Notes under the pieces: generated by a model | Seen by the model: only the letters and a program-made list of their open reading frames with translations | Told to the model about the DNA's origin: nothing | Databases searched by the model: none | NCBI GenBank assembly: GCA_040954595.2 | Contig: CM082580.2 | Coordinates: 10,788,001 to 10,852,000, forward strand | Length of the DNA: 64,000 nucleotides | Reading direction: 5' to 3' | Source of the DNA: Balanoglossus misakiensis | Taxonomy: Eukaryota > Hemichordata | Shown here: one piece after another, positions 54,280 through 64,000 of the stretch | Numbering within the stretch: position 1 is the first letter of the stretch | Layout of the letters: each line of letters opens with the position of its first letter | Position numbers and translations under genes: made by a program

Positions 54280-56787
54280 TCATAGTTTGGACCATGCGCT
54301 TCTTCTACGGACGAGTTCCCTTGAGATGTCGCTTAACTGACAACAACCTAACAGGAGGAAAGAGAAAGGAATTAGCAAAGGTACATCAGTGACCCGTATC
54401 TCGTATGTGCTGATTTCGTTGTTTCTTGTGTGTTCGGTCTACTCTCAGCCCCCAAAACTTGTTTGTTGATCATTCATTACCGCGGATTTGTTATTCATCA
54501 TAGTTCTGACGAGACAAACGGGGGGTGAACTAACCTGTCAAAGCCATGGCTCGACTCAGCTCATCCAGGAGAATTCGAAGAACATGTTTTACCCCTTCTT
54601 CGCCCTTGAATAAACGAATAACAGTCGATGATTATATTAGAATATTACATATACTTCTACTAAGATTATACGGTTAGCCTTTCGGTCAGTGCTCTCAATG
54701 CCACCATGTCAATGTAGAATAGGACAGTTGATATTTTTGAAACCCTTATCACAGGTTGCAAGTACTGTCGTCGTCATCTATTTTGAAATAATATATTTAA
54801 GTGGTTTCTAAATAAATATTTTAAAAGGCTCTCTTATGATGCACGGAATCTCATATTGCATATACATACGTTACACGCCAGTCCATACAGCACCGGTCTG
54901 CCGATAAACACCGCCCTCGCACCCAACGCCAATGCCTTCAAAACATCGGTGCCTGTTCTGACGCCGCCATCCACGTACACTTCCACTTTGTCACCGACCG
55001 CGTCAACGATGTCCGCTAAAACATCAATCTATCATAAAATGAATATGGACAATGAACTTACATATGTGAACTAAAATTTAGTACATGTACCTCAACCGCC
55101 AAAGAATCAGAGCTACATGTACATGAAATTATAACTTTTACACCTTACCGTTCCTTGGACGCCATCCAACTGCCTTCCACCATGATTAGATACAATAATA
55201 CCCTGCACATTATGTTCCACGGCTAGAACAGCGTCTTCTACAGTCAGAATGCCCTTCAGGACGATCGGTAGCTTGGTCAAAGTTCTAAGCCATGTTATGT
55301 CCTTCCATGTACTGCTGCTATCGGTACGTGTAAGCTGAAATATTCCTGTCGGATCCGCATTCTTTTGTTACGGGAGGAGAGATAAAGTCTGTCATTTTTC
55401 AATGTTTGGAAATATGCAGGTTTCTGATACATGTACACGCATACTGTAAAATGATGGCGTGCATAAGGTCGAACTTCAATCATTTGTTTTACTACTTTAT
55501 CTGAAATGCGGGCATTCAAGATTTGTTCAGCATTCAATAGCGAAACAAAAATATTCCCAATATGTTACTATAGTTATTCAAATTGAAAGACTTAGGGGCC
55601 TATGATCTCACTCTTTGAAATGACGTATTAAAATGCCGCAGTGAGCAATTATTACCTTGTTAACGTACTTATCTAGAGTACCAAATCGCACTTGGGCCAA
55701 GTTTGAAGCGCTCGGTCCCCTTACTCGCATAAAGCGCCTCCTAAAACCGATTTCTGGAATGTCCACCGATACAACAATCGCCGTGAAGCCTGCCCTCTCT
55801 GCCCGTCCCACCACGTCTTTTGTTATCCCCCGATCATGCCAAATGAAGATTTGCTGCCATTTTAATGATGATGGTCGTGCGGCAGCAATTTCTTCCAGGG
55901 ATTTATTGGATACAGAACTCGCGGTCATCAGTGTGTTCATGTCGGCTGCAGCTGTTCATGGAGATTGTCAAAGTAATTGTAGAACAACAGAAAGTTGGTA
56001 AGAAACAGAGATGAAAACAATTTAATTGACGGGGTTTTTTATGAGTAATTTTTTAGAATATGTATGCTACTGTGAAGAGACAGTGAGGGACTCTACTATT
56101 GGCAATGTTTCTTTGCCATACAAACGACTGGTGACTTACCCTTACATGTAGCAATTTCGCCATCGGGGTGTGCAAAACCGTGGCTAGCTGTGGGCGATAT
56201 GCAAATTGGCATATCAATCTTCTCACCGAGAATGGTAGTCGAAGTGTCCCTGAGCAAAACATTTTTCAGCACGCGTGGTTTCAACCAATACCTGCGGAAC
56301 CAACGAATAATGACACATGGTTCGAATCGGTGAGAAAGAATAATGTTTCCTCGTAGTTTCGCTACTATTTATACCTAAGTTTTATGGTTTGCCGACGTTT
56401 TGAGTGTTTATCGTCAAAGATTTGAACAAATATAGTACCCACCCACTTTTTTTCTAGTCACTCGGTGAATCGCACCTGGTCTGTCTTGCTTATTTTTCTT
56501 ATATATTTGAATTATGGTATAACCAGCCAGGACACGACAGTGCTTTGTCGTAGGAACACATAAATTCTCAATATCCTGACCTAAGGCCACAAGTACCAAC
56601 CGCGGTCTTGACCCGGTGTCAAGAAAGACCCACACAATTCCTACCTCAGATATGCAGTCCTATTTTCTCTGAGGGTTTCTTCACCGTCTGCCCCTGAACT
56701 ATAGTATGACCATGTTAGAACTGGCAAGACTTCGCTCGCCCGCGTTTCAAAATCATCCAAACACAGTAGCTGGTGGCTGTTTGGCAT
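54280..56787 (-). CDS. Peroxisomal 2-hydroxyacid oxidase, copy A
   Basis: Exons 56787-56645, 56291-56140, 55951-55656, 55361-55149, 55028-54870, 54604-54535 and 54347-54280 give 366 residues (HAO1 is 370). It is an FMN-dependent TIM-barrel alpha-hydroxyacid oxidase that makes a 2-oxoacid and H2O2. Kept: Tyr of WSYYSSG (spinach GOX Y24), Asp of VSVDIP, Lys of PIVLKGILT, His and Arg of [11 protein letters not shown], and the phosphate loop [18 protein letters not shown]. Changed: the Tyr equivalent to Y129 is Phe (QQIFIWHDR) and the Trp equivalent to W108 is Val (TASSVSNKS). The C terminus ...AWSKL is a canonical PTS1. The sequence is nearer HAO2 than HAO1 ([21 protein letters not shown]). It is the first of three same-strand copies with identical intron positions. 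Confidence 0.93.
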
Positions 56788-56893
56788 TTCGTTGCTGTGT
56801 GTGCTTCGTAAAATGACCGACACTTTGTGAAGATGGATTGTCGACCCCGAGTTGCTTCAACCTTTCATTGTGAACAATTTGGAATGGATTCAC

Positions 56894-57031
56894 CTTTGAA
56901 CTGTGTGCTATATACATCACGCCCGCGTCTTTACCTGGTTCCATCGTATGGCAATGAACATGCCACAGACCATGACCAACCCAAGGGTACAACATCAACC
57001 CTTTCGCCAACATGGTTTGGTCCAAATCCAT
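56894..57031 (-). pseudogene. Possible multicopper oxidase fragment
   Basis: A 46-codon open stretch contains GLWHVHCHTMEPGKDAGVMY, resembling the C-terminal type-1/type-3 copper motif of multicopper oxidases (W..HCH...H...GM). The third His is replaced (Pro) and spacing is one residue longer. No other exons of such a gene were found nearby. An overlapping frame (NNGFGPNHVGERVDVVPLG) also looks protein-like. This may be a remnant or chance. Confidence 0.3.
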
Positions 57032-57348
57032 TGTTTTCTATATGGTAAACATGGACCTCTAGAGCAATGAACTGGGGGTGAAGGGGTTAAATATACACTG
57101 TTGATTGATACCAGTACAAATAAGGTCATGTCGGCGACCATGTAAAGATTCAACCGATAAGCCACACTTTAAAGCTCCAATAACTCTATAATGTTTGGCG
57201 TTTATTTTCAGTCCTTGATTTTTATTGTGTATACATCTAATGGTGCATAGTCTAAGTACTCCTGGCATAGATTCTGATCATTGTTTAGTGTGCGTATATA
57301 AGAAGATATTGATGAGGAAAGATTGCATTAACCTTCAATTTCTGTAGA

Positions 57349-57354
57349 TTTATT
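57349..57354 (-). terminator. Candidate poly(A) signal of oxidase copy B
   Basis: The minus strand reads AATAAA, about 230 nt past the copy B stop. Confidence 0.4.
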
Positions 57355-57581
57355 CACATGTAGAATTTGCTAGTATGAGCACGGGATCATGATAACCTAT
57401 ACAATCGTAAAATACGACAGCATTCATCTGTGATACGTGTTATCGAAGTGACGAAATTCCATATGAACACCGCAACGTTAATTTGAGTTTAGTTTTCAAA
57501 GATCGTAGAGTAACTGAAATGATCGCAGATACAAAAAAAACACACACGTAAAGTGCTGAGGTCGAAGTGGCTTCTGGGTAA

Positions 57582-60500
57582 TTATAATTTAGACCACGTG
57601 TCCCTCCTGCTCAAAAGAGCTCTGGTGATGTCGTCCGGTCGGCTACACCCTGAAATAAAAAAAAAAACTTGAAGTATATTTTCATTTATAAAACGGAAGC
57701 AACTGCGTCGCATCGTAGAGCATATGACCTGCCAGGTCGTGCTTTGACGGTTGGTCATCTGAAATTGTCTCGTATAGCTGGTACAGGTGTGCCACAAATC
57801 TCCGATTCGAGTCTCTGCGCCGTGATTGGTCGACCACGCGGACATTGGCCCAGGCCTCGTCCAATGAAATTGTCGATAGCATGTGAGGGATGATATTGAG
57901 AAATCTAACCTGACAAAGCCATGGCTCTGCGTAGTTCGTCTCGTAGGATCCGAAGCACGTGTTTCACGCCTTCTTCACCCTGAAAGAACGGATAAAGGTT
58001 TCAAACTGCGATAACTGCAAGTCCTCACAATGCCTTCGAAGGGAATTAAGCTAGAGTGTCGAACACACCATTTCACGGTAAGCCATTTTAATTCTTCTAC
58101 GAGCGTAAATTGAGCCGCTGTAGATAATACACGCCTTCGTGTAGGTAAATGGTTTTCTGACATACATTGCACGCCAGTCCATACAGCACCGGTCTGCCAA
58201 TGAACACCGCCCTCGCACCCAACGCCAAGGCCTTCAAAACATCGGTGCCAGTTCTGACGCCGCCATCCACGTACACTTCCACTTTGTCACCGACCGCGTC
58301 AACGATGTCCGCTAAAACATCAATCTTGAAACACAAAACAGGAAGAGACTCAACTGATGAAGGGGTCATCTGTTTGTATCATAGGCGAGTGAGCTGCTTG
58401 ATTCAGTGGTCTTATCGAACAGATAGAGAATTCTGCACCACGACCAGCTAAGTAACCACCTACCCAAATGAAGGGAATTCTGTCAAATAACCCTTGAAAA
58501 TTAGTTTAAATTCTCAGACATACAACTTGTAGTGTTGCACACTCACGCCAAGCTTTTTTTTGTGTGTGCATATTCCTGTCGCATAATTTGAGAGACCGCC
58601 ACTGTAGTGCAACCACCTGTTGCCGGTGAGTTCGCACCTGTTGCAGTAAAGGGCGGTAGGCTCTAGAATCAACCCCCCCCCCCCCCCCATAAGCCAGCTT
58701 CTAGGACAAATGTAATAAGTTAAAAAGGACTAGATAAATAGGGTCTTACCGTAGCTGTTACACCGTCCAACTGCCGACCGCCGTGGTTGGATACGAGTAT
58801 TCCCTGCACATTATGTTCCACTGCTAGAACTGCGTCCTCTACCGTCAGGATCCCTTTCAAGACGATTGGCAGGCGGGTCACAGTTTTCAGCCATGCTATA
58901 TCCTTCCATGTGCTGCTGTCGCGCGATTTTACTAGCTGTTCCGTGTCTTGGCTTTGGTCTGCATTCTTTTGTGAAAAATAAACGGGATTTGGTGGTGCCT
59001 TCTGCACTCACGCAATGATGATACACCAAGTGACCACAGAGCATGCGCGCCACGCTAGTCTATAGTATGGAAATACTGTGAAACGGGTTATTTTCGCGAG
59101 CAATACATTTTCGCGAAATACGCGAGAGCAAAAAACGTGAAAATAAAATATTTTTTTCGGAGATAATACTGTAACAAATTGTGTCTGTAATACGTATATG
59201 ACAGATGTTATTTACCTTGTTAGTATACTTGTCAAAATTACCAAAGTGCACATCGGAAAGAGCAAGTTTCCCGCCTGCCCTTGCAAATCTTCTTCTAATT
59301 CCGACTACTGGAATGTCCACCGATACAACAATCGCCGTGAAGCCTGCCCTCTCTGCTCGTCTCAACACGTCTTTCGTTATTTCACGATCATTCCAAATGA
59401 ACATTTGCTGCCATTTTAATGACGTAGGTCGTGCGGCAGCTATTTCTTCCAGCGATTTAGTGGATAATGAACTCGCGGTCATGAGTGTGTTCGTATCGGC
59501 TGCAGCTGTGATTGAAACGGGAAATGTGATTTTAATGTGAAAAGTAAGTTAAACTTCAAAACGGAATGATAATTGTTTTAAACTGTATGCATTTATTCTC
59601 TCTCAGTGTCACAGACGCATTTTGCAGCGTTCGACGCACCTATAATTGGGAAATATTTGAAAAAAACTGTCACGATGTTATCCGCACGGTGTTTCCATTA
59701 TACTCTCTTCACAGAACATGTCCACGCATGTTTATCACATTAGTAACTGCTTTGAATATCTGAGTTAAGTCGTCATTCGACATTTTGCTAAAGTCATTCA
59801 TAGGAAAGTAGAAACCTTAAAGATGGGCGGGCGTGATTAATAGCATTGGCCAAAAATGCGAAACTCGTTATTTAGTAGTTTACCTTTGCAGGTTGCAATT
59901 TCTCCATCGGGGTGTGCAAATCCGTGTAGCGCTGTTGGTGATATACAGATCGGAGCATCTACCCTTGCACCAAGCACATTAATTGACATATCTATGACTG
60001 AAACATCTTTTAGTACTCGTGGTTTCAGCCAATATCTGTGACCAGAAAACGCCTTGCAATTAAGGATCGGCAGGACAATCAAAACACAGTGGCATATTTG
60101 GTACACAAAGTCATGTAAAGTAACGCCTGTGGTTTTTCTACCGAAATATTATTTAGAATATTTGCAACAAGATATTTACGCCAACTTTCTTCACAGAAAA
60201 GGAATTCTTCTCATATCGTATTCAAAAGTTGTGTATAATAAAATTAATAACACATTATACCCAAGTAACATCACGATTTATTACCTGCGCGAGGGATGGT
60301 GATTTCGACCTCTGCTGACCATAGTATTGATGATGCTCGAGCCGAATTTGGCGTCAATAGTATGGTCAGAATTCACCATACCTCGAGCAGGCTGCAAATC
60401 ATGATACACATGCACTGTTTTGCCAATAGCCATCATGTGTTATTTCGGGGAATTTTCCCACCTGCTGAACGCATTTCTACTCTCTCCAAGTGTTGCTTCA

Positions 60501-60604
60501 TCGTCGGCTCCACAACTGTAATATGCCCATGCGCGAGGTGGAAGCACTTCCTGGGCCCGTGCTTCGTAATCACCGACACACACCAGTGCTCTCCGGTCCA
60601 CCAT
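57582..60604 (-). CDS. Peroxisomal 2-hydroxyacid oxidase, copy B
   Basis: Exons 60604-60462, 60035-59884, 59505-59216, 58965-58750, 58324-58166, 57979-57910 and 57649-57582 give 365 residues. Exon borders and phases equal those of copy A; exons 1, 2, 5, 6 and 7 have identical lengths. Catalytic Lys (PIVLKGILT), His/Arg ([11 protein letters not shown]) and Asp (VSVDIP) are kept, and the first Tyr is present (WAYYSCG). The Y129 equivalent is Phe (QQMFIWNDR) and the W108 equivalent is Leu (TASSLSTKS). It ends TWSKL (PTS1). I chose the ATG at 60604 because an upstream in-frame codon is TTG. Confidence 0.93.
60315..60369. repeat. Short inverted repeat in copy B intron 1
   Basis: Arms CTGACCATAGTATTGA (60315-60330) and TCAATAGTATGGTCAG (60354-60369) match with one mismatch around a 23-bp spacer. 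Confidence 0.7.
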
Positions 60605-61324
60605 GTCTGTAAGTTTGGTCAATGGACTGTCGCTGAGATGTCAAAGATTCTCAGTGCACTCATTCTGTCAGTGGGTCGTGCTTGTGTTTGTGCAGGCGCT
60701 TGATTCGTACGTTAAACACGTGACGATAAGAACCAATTTTGGACACGTGCATGTGACTAAAATATGCAAAACAATTGGCAGCGTGTATTCACGACACACC
60801 CGTTGCATCTGTTGTAGTTTTACCTCTTGTAGACCATTCAATCTTTGATAGATGTGCGAGAGAACGGGTTGTAAATCCGTGCAATCATTACCATAATCAT
60901 AAAACAACAGAGACACCGCACGATTTTCTTGATATTTTTGTTTCGGTAACCAGTGGAATTCTGCAAAAAATGCATGACATGTTATTGCTGTGAGTGATAA
61001 GCTTATCTCGTAGTTCGAATATTTTGTTTATCAGAATAATAGAGTCAACACTGACAGAGCTGGGAAAATGTATTGTTTATTTTCAATGATAACAGAGTTA
61101 AAAGTCATCAGATTAACGTGCTTCAAATCACGTTTAGCAAGCAGGTTTGTCAATAGGATACCAAGTCAAAGTCAATCCAACTACAGTTAGTGCTCTCGGT
61201 AGTAAAATGAAAGTCAGAACTTTTTAGTGTATTTTTTACACAGCAGTATAGAAGTTTACGAAAAAAAACTTTCAAATGACATGCCGATGGACAATCAAGT
61301 AATAAGTCCTTCTAATATTGTCGA
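60605..61324. other. Spacer between oxidase copies B and C
   Basis: No coding region. It contains the probable copy B promoter and the copy C poly(A) signal (minus-strand AATAAA, 61081-61076). Confidence 0.4.
61076..61081 (-). terminator. Candidate poly(A) signal of oxidase copy C
   Basis: The minus strand reads AATAAA, about 245 nt past the copy C stop. Confidence 0.4.
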
Positions 61325-63920
<2,596 letters not shown>

Positions 63921-64000
63921 TTCAAAAGTCAGTTGTCTGGGTCATAGATGTCATGTTGAATACGTGCACATACTCCTTTTCATAGAAGGGTCTGATAAGG
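63921..64000. other. Window end upstream of oxidase copy C
   Basis: 80 bp of 5' flank. Whether the oxidase array continues beyond the window cannot be seen. Confidence 0.5.

Larger units (their letters stand above)
56788..57581. other. Spacer between oxidase copies A and B
   Basis: It holds the copy A promoter side, a multicopper-oxidase-like remnant (56894-57031) and the copy B poly(A) signal. Nothing else was recognised. Confidence 0.4.

Noticed and set aside
56320-56335. TGGTTCGAATC, like a tRNA T-arm / B box
   Set aside because: No A box, acceptor stem or anticodon arm at the right distance.

Overview
This is intron-rich animal nuclear DNA. All assigned genes have GT-AG introns whose phases I checked exon by exon. 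The gene set (RFX6-like factor, SHOC2, RPL32, U1A/SNF, a membrane-anchored tyrosinase built like the vertebrate enzyme, and a tandem hydroxyacid oxidase cluster), together with many microsatellites, fits an invertebrate deuterostome. A cephalochordate (amphioxus) is my first guess and a hemichordate the alternative. The species call is inference.

Layout. 678-19614 (+): an 18-exon RFX6-like transcription factor with large introns that carry several RFX X-box matches. 20991-24748 (-): an LRAT-like domain with all catalytic residues replaced, joined by a phase-matched intron to a beta-propeller-like region ending in a tail anchor. 26711-28308 (+): a secreted EF-hand protein like MCFD2 with a long Gln/His-rich tail. 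29187-30672 (-): ribosomal protein L32 with a TOP-type 5' exon. 34881-39295 (-): SHOC2 in 15 coding exons, probably with a long 3' UTR. 39296-46818: no gene recognised; it holds regulatory-type sites, a 52-bp perfect palindrome and a direct repeat. 46819-48404 (+): U1A/SNF, whose 3' UTR carries four hairpins that each present the U1A-binding heptamer. 50758-53956 (+): tyrosinase. 54280-63920 (-): three complete tandem copies of a peroxisomal hydroxyacid oxidase gene, with a possible multicopper-oxidase remnant between the first two.

The genes do not form one pathway; this is an ordinary mixed neighbourhood. The most notable signals are (1) the array of four U1-stem-loop-II mimics in the U1A 3' UTR, which suggests negative autoregulation by poly(A) inhibition, (2) the pseudo-LRAT/propeller/tail-anchor architecture, (3) the oxidase cluster, where one exon is almost identical in all copies while other exons have diverged and where different copies have lost different active-site tyrosines, and (4) X-boxes inside the RFX6-like gene itself.
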